64,000 nt of DNA from Cytophagaceae bacterium (GTDB lineage: Bacteria; Bacteroidota; Bacteroidia; Cytophagales; Cyclobacteriaceae), in contig CP030886.1 in the NCBI GenBank assembly GCA_006969745.1, forward strand, positions 1,771,234 to 1,835,233. Direction: 5' to 3'. Below, one piece after another: positions 53,885 to 63,775 of the stretch. Within the stretch, counting starts at the first letter, position 1. Each line of letters starts with the position of its first letter. Made by a program: the position numbers and the translations under genes. The notes under the pieces are model-generated. The model worked only from the letters and a program-made list of their open reading frames with translations. It did no database searches and had not been told where the DNA came from.

Positions 53885-54787
53885 ATGACTAGCCTTCCCA
53901 CACCACTAGAGAAAATATCACATCCGCTTTTAGACGAGAAAGAGATCACACTTTACGTCAAAAGAGATGACTTGATACATCCCGAAATAATGGGAAACAA
54001 GTGGAGAAAACTCAAATACAACCTGGTTGAGATAAAAAAAGAAGGTCTTGCTGGTGTTGTGACTATGGGTGGTGCATATAGCAATCACATTGCTGCCACT
54101 GCCGCATTAGCTTGTGAAAATCACCTAAGCGCCGTTGGAATTATTAGAGGGGAAGAGCTTAATGAAGAAAGTAATCCGACACTAAGTAAGGCAAACAAGA
54201 ATGGAATGCGCTTTGAATTTGTAGACCGAACTACCTATAAAAGATTTCGTGATCACCCCGGACATTTAAAGGAAAAATATCCGAAACTTTATTTTTTGCC
54301 AGAAGGAGGTACAAACGAGCTTGCAATTAAAGGATGCGAGGAAATTATTGATGAAATCGACATTGATTTTGATTTGCTGATTACTCCAATCGGTACGGGT
54401 GGGACATTTGCCGGGCTACTTAAGGCCTCGAAAGACCATCAAAAAATCATCGGGGTGAGCAGCTTAAGGGGGAATTTTATACACGTTGAAATACAAAATT
54501 TGCTTGAAAAACACCAAATTAATCGAACCAATTACCAAATAATTGATAGCTACCATTTTGGAGGATATGGTAAAACCAGCAGTGCATTGATCGACTTTAT
54601 TAATTGGTTTAAAGAAAACCACGATATATCATTAGACCCAATTTATACGGGAAAGGCATTTTTTGCCGTTTGGGATATGATTAAAAGCGATAAATTCGAA
54701 AAAAATCTTAAAATAGTGATATTGCATACAGGTGGTCTTCAAGGTATTGAAGGCTTTAATCGAAAAAATGAAAATATTATACAATAA
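53885..54787 (+). CDS. PLP enzyme of the D-cysteine desulfhydrase / ACC deaminase family
   Basis: 300 residues, fold type II PLP enzyme. The Schiff-base lysine is expected in MGNKWRKLKYNL (residues about 37-48), with the substrate loop GGAYSNHIAATAA and phosphate-binding GTGGTFAGLL. Similar proteins are annotated as D-cysteine desulfhydrase or 1-aminocyclopropane-1-carboxylate deaminase; the sequence alone does not decide. At about 300 residues it is somewhat shorter than classical ACC deaminases (about 338). Its promoter must lie within the rluD coding region. Confidence 0.82.
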   Translation: MTSLPTPLEKISHPLLDEKEITLYVKRDDLIHPEIMGNKWRKLKYNLVEIKKEGLAGVVTMGGAYSNHIAATAALACENHLSAVGIIRGEELNEESNPTLSKANKNGMRFEFVDRTTYKRFRDHPGHLKEKYPKLYFLPEGGTNELAIKGCEEIIDEIDIDFDLLITPIGTGGTFAGLLKASKDHQKIIGVSSLRGNFIHVEIQNLLEKHQINRTNYQIIDSYHFGGYGKTSSALIDFINWFKENHDISLDPIYTGKAFFAVWDMIKSDKFEKNLKIVILHTGGLQGIEGFNRKNENIIQ

Positions 54788-54815
54788 GCCTTAACTTTAA
54801 AACAATTTGTCAGCG

Positions 54816-56471
54816 GTGAAAAAATTTGTGTTTATAATAATCTCCGCATCTTTATTTGCATCCTGCAACACAGGTGAGTTGGAGTTTGACGATCTAGAGG
54901 TATCGCCTATTACGGGCGTGTTTAGCTTCCCATTGGGCGAAGCAAACTATGTTATGCGTGACCTGGTAGGCAATCAGACAGGTGACTCATTGAGCTTTCA
55001 AGAAGACAGCACCTCACTGTTTACTCTCCTATATTTCGATACCATTTCATATAGCGCTCCAGATGAGCTTGTACAAATTGACGATATAAACTTCAGTGGT
55101 GGCATCAGCAATATGCCAATGGCATCAGGTCCGGTTGTTGTCAACCTTATAGAAACGTTTCAAACGAATTATGACCCGCAGAAAAATGAAGAGCTAGATT
55201 CCATCTTTTATGAGACCGGAGACCTTACAATAACTACTTCCTCAACTATAGCCGCGGATGTTTCTTACACCTTTACGATTACCAATACAACTAATATAAA
55301 TAATGGTACACCGATCTCGGTTTCCGGAAATATCCCAAATGGAGGTGGGCCTGATATGCAAACAAGCTCTCTCATCGGACATAAGACAGTATTGACTGAT
55401 CCAAGCGGAAGCAATGCAATTAATATTGACCTGAATGCACAGGTTAATCTGACAGCCGGTCAGTCTATGGCCGGTACTGAAACATTGACATTTGATCTCA
55501 CCTACGGCAACCAAACCTTCGGGTTGATCTACGGCAAGTTTGGCAGGGATACCATTCAGGTAGGCAATCAATCCATAGAAATTGATTTCTTTACTCAAAC
55601 TGAGCGCGCAGGGATCACTTTCGGTAACCCAAGCATTTCATTTGACTTTAGAAACACATTTGGAGTACCAATTGGAATTGACTTTGCGGGTCTTCATGGT
55701 GATGATGGTAATGGTGGCAATCAGGTTTTCTTAACAGGTAGTATAATTAATAATGATCCTGTCATCGATGGTTCTGATTTGGATACACCTACACCGACTA
55801 CACCAGGTGAGATCGCGCAGACAATCGTGGAAATAAATCGAGGAAATTCAAATTTGGTAAACCTCCTATCGCAATCCCCAGAGAGATTAATCTTTGATGT
55901 GGCTGGTATTTCGAACCCTGAGAGTCTCACAGAGGGAAACTACTTACAACCCACAAGCTCCATTACAGCATATGTTGCTTTGGAAATTCCAATGGAAGTC
56001 CAACTGGAAGACTATGAGGAAACTGGTTCATTTGGTTTGGGAGATGGTCTTGATTTGAGCAACGTGGACTCTGCATTTATCCGTCTTGTTACTAATAACG
56101 AACTGCCGTTTAATGGTACTGTAAATCTAGAAGTGCAAGATGCAGATAGTGTTACTATTTTTCCGATATCAGACACTAGCGATCCTCAATTTAGTCAAGA
56201 GCAACTTGATCGATTTACAAACATTCCGGTGATTAAAGCCCCGCTAATTAATATTAATGGTGAAGTTACGGATCCAAGTGGTGCAACTGAGGATATTTCA
56301 TTGACTCAACAAGAAGTGGAATTGCTGCAAAACGCCTCACATGTAATTATTACCATGGTGCTAAACACCCCTGTAAGTCAAACATCAAGAGATATCTATG
56401 TCAAGATTCTTGCTGATTATACGCTAAGTCTAAAAGTGGGTATAGGTGGTAAGTTCAATTTAGATTTATAG
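54816..56471 (+). CDS. Putative outer-membrane lipoprotein (unknown family)
   Basis: 551 residues from a GTG start giving a lipoprotein signal (KKFVFIIISASLFASC, lipobox LFASC, Cys about residue 16). A TTG nine bases upstream is also in frame. The rest is beta-rich with many Asn/Thr/Asp and no recognised domain; repeated Ig-like strand patterns are possible (AADVSYTFTITNTTNINNG, INGEVTDPSGATEDIS). The gene abuts the next one with no gap: its stop codon (56469-56471) is followed directly by the ATG of the barrel protein, implying an operon and a shared surface function. Confidence 0.7.
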   Translation: MKKFVFIIISASLFASCNTGELEFDDLEVSPITGVFSFPLGEANYVMRDLVGNQTGDSLSFQEDSTSLFTLLYFDTISYSAPDELVQIDDINFSGGISNMPMASGPVVVNLIETFQTNYDPQKNEELDSIFYETGDLTITTSSTIAADVSYTFTITNTTNINNGTPISVSGNIPNGGGPDMQTSSLIGHKTVLTDPSGSNAINIDLNAQVNLTAGQSMAGTETLTFDLTYGNQTFGLIYGKFGRDTIQVGNQSIEIDFFTQTERAGITFGNPSISFDFRNTFGVPIGIDFAGLHGDDGNGGNQVFLTGSIINNDPVIDGSDLDTPTPTTPGEIAQTIVEINRGNSNLVNLLSQSPERLIFDVAGISNPESLTEGNYLQPTSSITAYVALEIPMEVQLEDYEETGSFGLGDGLDLSNVDSAFIRLVTNNELPFNGTVNLEVQDADSVTIFPISDTSDPQFSQEQLDRFTNIPVIKAPLININGEVTDPSGATEDISLTQQEVELLQNASHVIITMVLNTPVSQTSRDIYVKILADYTLSLKVGIGGKFNLDL

Positions 56472-58013
56472 ATGAGGAAATTTGCCACCACCATATTAAT
56501 CCTAACCTCTGTACTCGGTTATTCGCAGACAAGCCTATCATTTCAACATCTAGGAAATGCTACCTTTCAAAACACGATGATCAATCCTTCATTGATCCCG
56601 GAGGGTAAGTTCTTCCTCGGATTACCTGTGATCTCTGGTATACATGCAAATGTCAATAATAAGTTTAGTTACAACGAAGGCTTTACGGTAGAGAGTACGC
56701 GAACACTGATAGATGTTCCCAAAATAATTGGTAACCTTCAGCGACAAAATATCGTTACCTCCAAGGTAGAGGTTAACCTGCTTCACCTAGGGTATAAACT
56801 AAAATCGGGAGCACTGCTAAGTTTTGTAGCCAACGAACGAGTAGAAGCTGATTTTCTTTATTCAAAAGAGCTGGTAGAATATGTATTTACCAGTGGGAAT
56901 AGTCGATTTTTAAATGAAGACGTTAAAATTTCTCGCATTGGTCTACGGGCTACACATTTTCGAGAATTTGGTCTTGGGATAGCTGCTCCAGTCAATGATC
57001 AGCTCACCGTTGGGCTTAGAGCCAAGATGCTAATTGGTTTTGCAAATGCAAGTTTACCGGGAGGGACCAAAGCAATCCTGAATACAAATGGAGAAGCATT
57101 TCAAATAGATGCGGAATGGAAGAAGGCTACACTTCGAACATCCGGATTTGACATTTATGATAAGACCGTGGGAGACATAAACTCTCACTTGGTGATGAAT
57201 GGAAATAAAGGTTTTGCTATTGACATTGGAGGTACCTACAAGCTCAATAGATACTATACAATTACAGGTTCTCTTGTTGATGTTGGATTTATTAATTGGA
57301 AAGAGAATATTAAAAATTACTCCCTTGCTGATACCTCTTTCAATTATAGTGGAGTGAATTTGGAAGATCTTGATGATATCGAGCAGACCCTTGAAGATTC
57401 GCTTTTCAGCAAATTTGAAACTACAGACACGTTCGATCCTTATAAAAGCTGGTTGCCCATGACTGGTTATGGCAGTTGGATTTATCATTACAGTCCAAAG
57501 ACTGATTTTTATATTTCTGTTGGCTCCCGCCTGGTACAACGTCAAATCAAAATGATGTATGGTGGAGGAATCACTCAAAAATTTGGAAAAGCATTTACCG
57601 GATCTATAAGCGTCACTAAGCTTCCACAGCAATTTTTCAATGTAGGCGCAGCATTCACGGTAAAGGGTGGCCCAGTTCAGATGTACATGGCCGCAGATCA
57701 AGTGATTAACTTCTCAGTACCAGACGCAAAGGCATTTGACTTCCGGTTTGGTATGAGTTTCGCCTTTGGTAGTAGGCCGGAAAAAGATCCTGCAAGTGGC
57801 CTGTCAAGATCACCTATAGCCGGCGCGAAAGGGTTGGACACAAATGTTTTCCTTGGAAAAAAAGTAAAGACCAAGAAACGAGATGGAATCTACTCCATCA
57901 TCAAGCGACAAAAACGTCGTGAGTTGAAAAACAAGCGCACAAAACGAGACGGGGCAGTCGACAAGAAAAGTCTTAATGGTCGCACCGGTAAGAAAAATAC
58001 CAGCGGCGAATGA
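56472..58013 (+). CDS. Outer-membrane beta-barrel protein (DUF5723-like)
   Basis: 513 residues with a signal peptide (ending VLGYSQ) and an N-terminus typical of Bacteroidota barrel proteins (SLSFQHLGNATFQNTMINPS). Many alternating amphipathic strands follow. The C-terminal 75 residues are unusually basic and low in complexity (KVKTKKRDGIYSIIKRQKRR and KNKRTKRDGAVDKKS) and could extend into the periplasm. Family assignment to DUF5723 is from memory of its layout, not a search. It ends 2 bp from the convergent radA stop. Confidence 0.68.
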   Translation: MRKFATTILILTSVLGYSQTSLSFQHLGNATFQNTMINPSLIPEGKFFLGLPVISGIHANVNNKFSYNEGFTVESTRTLIDVPKIIGNLQRQNIVTSKVEVNLLHLGYKLKSGALLSFVANERVEADFLYSKELVEYVFTSGNSRFLNEDVKISRIGLRATHFREFGLGIAAPVNDQLTVGLRAKMLIGFANASLPGGTKAILNTNGEAFQIDAEWKKATLRTSGFDIYDKTVGDINSHLVMNGNKGFAIDIGGTYKLNRYYTITGSLVDVGFINWKENIKNYSLADTSFNYSGVNLEDLDDIEQTLEDSLFSKFETTDTFDPYKSWLPMTGYGSWIYHYSPKTDFYISVGSRLVQRQIKMMYGGGITQKFGKAFTGSISVTKLPQQFFNVGAAFTVKGGPVQMYMAADQVINFSVPDAKAFDFRFGMSFAFGSRPEKDPASGLSRSPIAGAKGLDTNVFLGKKVKTKKRDGIYSIIKRQKRRELKNKRTKRDGAVDKKSLNGRTGKKNTSGE

Positions 58014-58015
58014 TT

Positions 58016-59371
58016 TTAGAATAGCTGCCTAAATGTGTCACTCAATTTTGAAAAGGAATGTACCTTGATCTTAAATTGACCTAAATCTTTGGCCTTCAGG
58101 TTATGTTTTGAAATATAAATTTCACTGAATCCTAATTTTTCAGCCTCATTAATTCGGTTTTCAATTCGATTGACGGGGCGAATTTCTCCCCCCAAACCTA
58201 CTTCTGCTGCAAAGCATACATCTTCACCAATAGGTGCATCTTCGAAAGAAGAGAATATTGCCGAACAAATGGCAAGGTCCAATGCTGTGTCTTGTACCTT
58301 CAATCCACCAGCAATATTGAGAAAAACGTCTTGCGTACTTAACCTGATCCCCAATCTTTTTTCCATCACAGCAAGTAGCATCGTTAATCGCTTATAGTCA
58401 TAACCTGTTGTGCTGCGCTGAGGATTTCCATAGCTAGTGGGACTTACCAATGCCTGTGACTCAAGGATGAGCGGCCTGTTTCCTTCCAATGTCGCTCCTA
58501 AAGCAATTCCGCTTAGCCCAGGATCTCTAGGTGAGATAAGGATCTCCGAAGGATTAGTCACTTCCCTCAACCCATCTGCATTCATCTCAAACATCCCAAG
58601 TTCAGAGGTGGAGCCAAACCTGTTTTTAATGGTACGAAGTATTCGATAAGATAAATGTCTGTCTCCTTCAAACTGCAAGACGGTATCTACCATATGTTCC
58701 AGTACTTTTGGTCCTGCAATGGCTCCATCCTTATTTACATGTCCAATCAAAAATACCGGTATACCTTTCTGCTTGGCAAACTTCATAAGTTGACCCGTAC
58801 ATTCCTTCACCTGAGAGATAGATCCAATCGCTGCTTCTATTCTATCCGAATGAAGCGTTTGGATAGAATCAATAATGAGAATATCCGGAGCCAAGCTCTC
58901 CGCTTGTTTGAGTACTTGAGAAAGACTGGTTTCGGCATATAAAAAACAATGCTCCGCGGTTGTCCCGATACGTTCAGCCCGCATCTTTATTTGCTCCGCG
59001 CTTTCTTCACCAGAGACATATAAAGTTTTTTGTGACAATCGAATAGCCATCTGAAGCATGATTGTGGACTTCCCGATCCCTGGTTCACCTCCTACCAATA
59101 CTAGCGATCCGTCAACTATTCCGCCACCCAAAACTCGATCCAATTCCTGGATGCCTGTCTTCATTCGCTCCTTGCTGGCCTCTTCGCCAGCTTCCCTGAT
59201 ATTCACAGGTCTGCTTTTTTCAACGGAAAAATCTACTGCAGCTGCTGGCGATTTTGAAACAACCTCTTCAACATACGTATTCCATTCGCCACATGAAGGG
59301 CACTTGCCTACCCATTTAGCTGATTCAGCACCACATGACTGACAATAAAAGACGGTTTTAGTTTTAGCCAT
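58016..59371 (-). CDS. radA: DNA repair protein RadA
   Basis: RecA-like branch-migration helicase in recombination. 451 residues from MAKTKTVFYC. Zinc finger CQSC...CPSC (Cys10, 13, 24, 27), Walker A GGEPGIGKS (residues 94-102), Walker B ILIIDSIQTL, the RadA motif KNRFG (248-252), and a Lon-protease-like C-terminal domain (VGLGGEIRPVNRIENRI). The frame is open 18 codons further upstream to 59425, which would overlap glyA; the Met at 59369-59371 gives the family N-terminus. It diverges from glyA. Confidence 0.96.
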   Translation of the reverse strand: MAKTKTVFYCQSCGAESAKWVGKCPSCGEWNTYVEEVVSKSPAAAVDFSVEKSRPVNIREAGEEASKERMKTGIQELDRVLGGGIVDGSLVLVGGEPGIGKSTIMLQMAIRLSQKTLYVSGEESAEQIKMRAERIGTTAEHCFLYAETSLSQVLKQAESLAPDILIIDSIQTLHSDRIEAAIGSISQVKECTGQLMKFAKQKGIPVFLIGHVNKDGAIAGPKVLEHMVDTVLQFEGDRHLSYRILRTIKNRFGSTSELGMFEMNADGLREVTNPSEILISPRDPGLSGIALGATLEGNRPLILESQALVSPTSYGNPQRSTTGYDYKRLTMLLAVMEKRLGIRLSTQDVFLNIAGGLKVQDTALDLAICSAIFSSFEDAPIGEDVCFAAEVGLGGEIRPVNRIENRINEAEKLGFSEIYISKHNLKAKDLGQFKIKVHSFSKLSDTFRQLF

Positions 59372-59411
59372 ATTAGATGAGGATAAAGGCGAAGATATAA
59401 ACTGTCTCATA

Positions 59412-59419
59412 TAATTTTG
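59412..59419 (+). promoter_or_regulatory. Putative -7 box of glyA, almost touching the start codon
   Basis: TAATTTTG is an exact TAnnTTTG match and ends only 4 bp before the glyA ATG (59424). With usual Bacteroidota spacing, transcription would begin at or within a few bases of the ATG, giving a leaderless or nearly leaderless mRNA. No clear TTG -33 element is seen. Confidence 0.45.
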
Positions 59420-59423
59420 CAGC

Positions 59424-60698
59424 ATGCAAAAAGATCAGAAAGTTTTTGACCTAATCAAGGCTGAAGAAAAGAGACAGATTGAAGGAATAGAGCTGATAGC
59501 CTCAGAAAATATTGTGTCACCACAAGTACAAGAAGCAGCCGGTAGCGTGCTTACAAATAAGTACGCAGAAGGATTGCCCAGAAAAAGATATTATGGTGGC
59601 TGTGAGGTAGTAGATGAGATTGAGGATTTGGCTAGAGAGCGAGCAAAAGAACTTTTTGGTGCAACCTGGGCTAACGTACAACCACATTCCGGCGCTCAGG
59701 CCAATGCGGCTGTAATGCTTGCGTGTCTAAACGCCGGTGATGAAATTTTAGGATTTGATCTATCTCATGGGGGACATCTGACACATGGTTCAGGAGTAAA
59801 CTTTTCAGGGAAACTTTACAAGCCAAATTTCTACGGGGTAGATAAAGAAACTGGACTTATCGATTATGATCAGCTTGAAAAAGTAGCCAGAGATAAAAAC
59901 CCTAAGATGATCATTTGTGGTGCATCTGCATACAGCAGAGATTGGGACTATGAACGATTTCGAGCCATCGCCGATGAAGTAGGAGCTATCCTTCTTGCAG
60001 ATGTATCGCATCCATCGGGCCTTATTGCGCGTGGGTTTTTAAATGATCCACTTGAGTACTGCCACATTGTAACTACTACAACGCACAAGACTTTGAGAGG
60101 GCCAAGAGGCGGAATGATCCTCGTCAGGGATGATATAGATAACCCGTGGGGCTTGACCACTCCAAAAGGAGTGGTCAGAAAGTTGAGCTCTCTTCTTGAC
60201 TCTGGTGTCTTTCCGGGAACTCAAGGTGGTCCTTTGGAGCATATAATAGCCGCAAAGGCAATAGCGTTTGGTGAAGCTCTGTCTGATGACTATATGAACT
60301 ACCTTGTTCAGGTTAAGAAAAATGCTGCCGTGATGGCTGACGCATTTGTAAACAAAGGGTATGATGTAATCTCCGGAGGTACTGATAATCACTTAATGTT
60401 GATAGACCTTCGTACAAAAGATATTACGGGAAAAGATGCTGAAAATTCACTGATTAAAGCAGACATCACTGTAAATAAAAACATGGTACCATTCGATGAC
60501 AAAAGTCCGTTTGTAACTTCAGGTATGCGAATAGGTACTCCAGCAGTCACTACCAGAGGATTGGTAGAATCTGATATGATTAAGGTTGTCGATTTAATAG
60601 ACAGGGTCATTACAAACAAAGATGACGAAAGTAATATTGCTGAGGTGAAATCCGAGGTGAACAAGTGGATGTCCGGGTTCCCATTATTTAAGGCATAA
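59424..60698 (+). CDS. glyA: Serine hydroxymethyltransferase
   Basis: PLP enzyme that converts serine and tetrahydrofolate to glycine and 5,10-methylene-THF. 424 residues: [42 protein letters not shown] and the Schiff-base Lys222 in [15 protein letters not shown]-terminal [13 protein letters not shown]. The start is firm because [18 protein letters not shown] matches the family N-terminus. It is the first gene of glyA-tatC-rpiB, 5 bp before tatC. Confidence 0.97.
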   Translation: MQKDQKVFDLIKAEEKRQIEGIELIASENIVSPQVQEAAGSVLTNKYAEGLPRKRYYGGCEVVDEIEDLARERAKELFGATWANVQPHSGAQANAAVMLACLNAGDEILGFDLSHGGHLTHGSGVNFSGKLYKPNFYGVDKETGLIDYDQLEKVARDKNPKMIICGASAYSRDWDYERFRAIADEVGAILLADVSHPSGLIARGFLNDPLEYCHIVTTTTHKTLRGPRGGMILVRDDIDNPWGLTTPKGVVRKLSSLLDSGVFPGTQGGPLEHIIAAKAIAFGEALSDDYMNYLVQVKKNAAVMADAFVNKGYDVISGGTDNHLMLIDLRTKDITGKDAENSLIKADITVNKNMVPFDDKSPFVTSGMRIGTPAVTTRGLVESDMIKVVDLIDRVITNKDDESNIAEVKSEVNKWMSGFPLFKA

Positions 60699-60703
60699 TA
60701 CAG

Positions 60704-61525
60704 ATGCCATTGGATCAGATATCGGATGAAAAAGAGATGTCCTTTTTGGACCATCTGGAAGAACTTAGGTGGCATATTATCCGCTCTCTGGTTGCTATAA
60801 TCGTGTTGGCAATTGCTGCTTTTGTGGCAAAGGATTTTGTAATTGGCACTGTGATCCTCGGTCCTTCCAGAACAGATTTTTGGACCTATCAAAAACTTTG
60901 CGAGCTGGCTGAGTTGATTGGAACACCTGCACTTTGCATTGATACATTGTCATTCGAACTTGTGAGTAGGAAAATGAGCAGTCAGTTTATGACTCATGTT
61001 TCTGTATCATTCTTTGCAGGTCTGATTGTTGGCTTCCCATATTTGTTTTGGGAAATATGGCGTTTCATTAAGCCTGGATTACGTCCACAGGAGCGGAAGG
61101 CATCCCGAGGCGCTACCTTCTCGGTGACAGTGCTTTTCTCACTTGGAGTTCTCTTTGGCTACTTCCTGATTGCACCTATCTCTGTGCGCTTTTTCTCAAC
61201 CTATCAAGTTGACCCATCGCTGCAAAATTTATTTGACTTATCATCTTACATCAGCACGGTAACAATGATTGTCTTCGGATGTGGTGTTCTATTCCAACTA
61301 CCGGTAATTGTTTATTTCCTGACCAAAGCAGGCATTGTAAGTTCTTCATTGATGAAGGCCTATAGAAAACATGCAATCATTGTAATTTTGGTTTTAGGGG
61401 CAGTGTTTACTCCTCCTGATCCATTTAGTCAGATTTTAATTGCCTTGCCATTAATGATGCTTTACCAAATGAGTATTGTAATTGCAAAAAGAATCGAACG
61501 AAGAGAAGCCAAACAAAATCAATAA
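60704..61525 (+). CDS. tatC: Twin-arginine translocase subunit TatC
   Basis: Receptor and core of the Tat system for folded proteins in the inner membrane. 273 residues with about six membrane helices. Family landmarks: MSFLDHLEELRWHIIRSLVA at the N-terminus, the cytoplasmic-loop motif FWEIWRFIKPGLRPQERK, and the C-terminal AVFTPPDPFSQILIALPLM. The first periplasmic loop is longer than in E. coli (about 849 aa numbering not applicable), as common in Bacteroidota. TatA/TatB genes are not in this window. Sits between glyA and rpiB with gaps of 5 and 3 bp. Confidence 0.95.
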   Translation: MPLDQISDEKEMSFLDHLEELRWHIIRSLVAIIVLAIAAFVAKDFVIGTVILGPSRTDFWTYQKLCELAELIGTPALCIDTLSFELVSRKMSSQFMTHVSVSFFAGLIVGFPYLFWEIWRFIKPGLRPQERKASRGATFSVTVLFSLGVLFGYFLIAPISVRFFSTYQVDPSLQNLFDLSSYISTVTMIVFGCGVLFQLPVIVYFLTKAGIVSSSLMKAYRKHAIIVILVLGAVFTPPDPFSQILIALPLMMLYQMSIVIAKRIERREAKQNQ

Positions 61526-61528
61526 CCC

Positions 61529-61957
61529 ATGAAAATAGCAATAGGTGGCGATCACGCCGGATTTCAGTATAAGGAGAGAATTATCAAGCACTTGGAAAGC
61601 CAGGGACATGATATCGAAGATTTTGGGCCTAGCACGGATGCTTCTGTAGATTACCCTGATCATGTTCATCCTCTGGCTTCTGCCGTAGCATCTGAGGATT
61701 GTGACTTAGGAATCCTGATTTGTGGTAGCGGAAACGGTGTAGCCATGACTGCCAACAAGCATGAGAATGTACGTGCCGCTCTCTGCTGGAATACCGAGCT
61801 AGCTGCGCTTGCCAGACAACACAATGATGCAAATGTTATTTGCTTAGCCGCCAGATTTCTGGCCTACGAATATGCAGAAAGCCTAGTAGACACATTTGTA
61901 GAAACGGCATTTGAAGGCGGAAGACACGAAAGAAGGGTTAATAAAATCAATTGTTAG
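61529..61957 (+). CDS. rpiB: Ribose 5-phosphate isomerase B
   Basis: Interconverts ribose-5-phosphate and ribulose-5-phosphate. 142 residues of the RpiB/LacAB fold: MKIAIGGDHAGFQYK, the catalytic Cys65 in LICGSGNGVAMTANK, and the base-contacting RQHNDANVICL. Residue CGSGNG replaces the CGTGIG of many RpiBs, as in other Bacteroidota homologues. Last gene of glyA-tatC-rpiB; its 3' end overlaps the convergent membrane-protein gene by 11 bp. Confidence 0.93.
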   Translation: MKIAIGGDHAGFQYKERIIKHLESQGHDIEDFGPSTDASVDYPDHVHPLASAVASEDCDLGILICGSGNGVAMTANKHENVRAALCWNTELAALARQHNDANVICLAARFLAYEYAESLVDTFVETAFEGGRHERRVNKINC

Positions 61958-63320
61958 TTCGCCGATAGCGATTGCTGCCTACTCGCTGGTATTCTTCTTC
62001 AATTTTGGGGAATCTCGCCATTAAGCGGGGCATTATACCAATTTCATCTATAACAAAAGTTGGATCAGCTTTTTGAAAAAGCATAAAGATATTGCCGGCA
62101 GATCCATAAAAATCCAGGCCTTGGAATGCTCGAATGGCCAGATGTTGGTTGAAACAAGGCGTATTAATCTTGTGATCCAGATAATAATTCAAATTGCTAT
62201 CTAATACCATTGTGCCTTCTGTTGTTTCTTCCTTTTCTATGACCTTTAAGGATTCGGTATAATTTTGATAAACATAGGTCGAGTAGAACAAGAGACCAAA
62301 AATCAAGAGACCCGGCATTATCATCTGAAATATTCGTCTTCTAACCAAAATAAAATAGTGCGTCCAGAAGTATGCAATGACTGGGACAATGAATGCCAGC
62401 TCTAAAAGAGTTTTTTCATTGGACAAAAAGAAAGTGGCAATACCTCCAAAAAACATCAGCCAAATGACCTGTTGGATTTTCTGCTGAAAATTGGTAAGCC
62501 TTGCGGAACCAAATGTCTTCAATACAGAAAGGAAAAATATTGTGACCAATCCAGCTGAAATAATGGACATCTCGCTAATTGACAGTGCGGACCTGCTTTC
62601 CATTAGCAAATTCTGAATCAAATACATATCTACAAAAACCAGGAAGTCACCTCGCCAGTAGAAGTAAAGCGCACACATTGAAAATGCCAGCAAAAAACTA
62701 AATAAATACAAAGTCAGCCTTCTCGTAGCAGCGGTAGAAAACAAAATCAAAGCAAAAAGAAAAACGAGGAAAAATACCATAGACGGCAAGTAGATCATGG
62801 TTGCTACACCTATGTATATCCCGGAGTTTAGGAACAACTCATCGGTCACTTGATTGTCGATTCGGCGTAGCACATTTCGAAGTGCCAAAAGGATGAAGGT
62901 CAGACTCAGAAGCTGTGGTGAGAGAGTCATGAAATCAGGAACTGACACCATCAAAATCATGTATAAAAAAGCGGGCAAATAGCTATTTTCATCGTATGCT
63001 TTATTCTTAAGCAATAGCTGATTGAAAATGCCTGCTTGAAAAATAATAAGTATCGAACTAAGGCCGTAGTGAACAAATGCGCTTCGTCCGAAAATGAGCG
63101 TGAGGTACTTATAAATGAATACAGCAATTGGACCTGTATAATCAAAGGTTTCACTATACATTGTAAATCCCTGGTTCAGCCACTCGCCCAATAGGAGCCA
63201 TTTCAGCTCATAATAAGACGTCCCATCCATGAAAAAACTCTGAGTAATGCGGATAATCACCATCAAAACAAATATGATGGCCAGTCTGTACGGATCGTTT
63301 ATTCTAAAAAAACGTAACAA
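61947..63320 (-). CDS. Polytopic membrane protein (DUF6427-like)
   Basis: 457 residues with about ten hydrophobic helices, such as LAIIFVLMVIIRITQSFF, LYLFSFLLAFSMCALYFYW and MIMPGLLIFGLLFYSTYVY. A soluble C-terminal part of about 110 residues (after YQNYTESLKVIEKE) ends in basic YRRTNN. The layout resembles the Bacteroidota-specific DUF6427 family and distantly some glycosyltransferase-type membrane proteins; function unknown. It diverges from rbfA with 92 bp between starts. Confidence 0.7.
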   Translation of the reverse strand: MLRFFRINDPYRLAIIFVLMVIIRITQSFFMDGTSYYELKWLLLGEWLNQGFTMYSETFDYTGPIAVFIYKYLTLIFGRSAFVHYGLSSILIIFQAGIFNQLLLKNKAYDENSYLPAFLYMILMVSVPDFMTLSPQLLSLTFILLALRNVLRRIDNQVTDELFLNSGIYIGVATMIYLPSMVFFLVFLFALILFSTAATRRLTLYLFSFLLAFSMCALYFYWRGDFLVFVDMYLIQNLLMESRSALSISEMSIISAGLVTIFFLSVLKTFGSARLTNFQQKIQQVIWLMFFGGIATFFLSNEKTLLELAFIVPVIAYFWTHYFILVRRRIFQMIMPGLLIFGLLFYSTYVYQNYTESLKVIEKEETTEGTMVLDSNLNYYLDHKINTPCFNQHLAIRAFQGLDFYGSAGNIFMLFQKADPTFVIDEIGIMPRLMARFPKIEEEYQRVGSNRYRRTNN

Positions 63321-63399
63321 TTAATGTTGATTATCAGGGTTTATTTCAGATTAACTCGAAATTAGATTATTTGGTCAAACCCCTTACAGATTATCTTAG

Positions 63400-63407
63400 G
63401 ATATTTG
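63400..63407 (+). promoter_or_regulatory. Possible -7 box of rbfA, close to the start codon
   Basis: GATATTTG matches TAnnTTTG at 7 of 8 positions and ends 5 bp before the rbfA ATG (63413), the same geometry as the glyA box (TTTGCAG followed by ATG). It implies an extremely short or absent leader. Confidence 0.35.
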
Positions 63408-63412
63408 CAGAT

Positions 63413-63775
63413 ATGGAAAGTAAGCGGCAGATAAAATACGGAAAACAACTTCAAAAAGACCTTGCCGGAATATTTCAGCAAGATCCAACACACTATTTTG
63501 GATCTACACTGGGTACAATTACAGGAGTTACGGTCTCGCCAGACCTGGGTTTGGCACGCGTGCATCTCAGTATTTTTCCCATCAGCAAGGCAGAGGAGGT
63601 TTTCGAACACCTGAATTCGATCAAAAGTGAAATACGATTGAAGCTGGGGAAAAAGATTGGAAGCCAGGTGCGAATCATCCCTGAGCTGGCTTTCTTTCAC
63701 GACGATACAGAAGAAAAAGCCTCAAAAATTGACACCCTGATCAATAAACTAAATATTCCGCCCGAAGAAGAATGA
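63413..63775 (+). CDS. rbfA: 30S ribosome-binding factor RbfA
   Basis: Cold-adaptation factor for 16S rRNA maturation. 120 residues from MESKRQIKYGKQLQKDLAGI, a KH-like fold with ITGVTVSPDLGLARVHLSIF and IGSQVRIIPELAFFHDD, the latter being the family's C-terminal signature. The frame is open to a TTG at 63371, but the ATG at 63413 fits the family. Its stop overlaps the following permease start (ATGA, 63772-63775). Confidence 0.92.
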   Translation: MESKRQIKYGKQLQKDLAGIFQQDPTHYFGSTLGTITGVTVSPDLGLARVHLSIFPISKAEEVFEHLNSIKSEIRLKLGKKIGSQVRIIPELAFFHDDTEEKASKIDTLINKLNIPPEEE

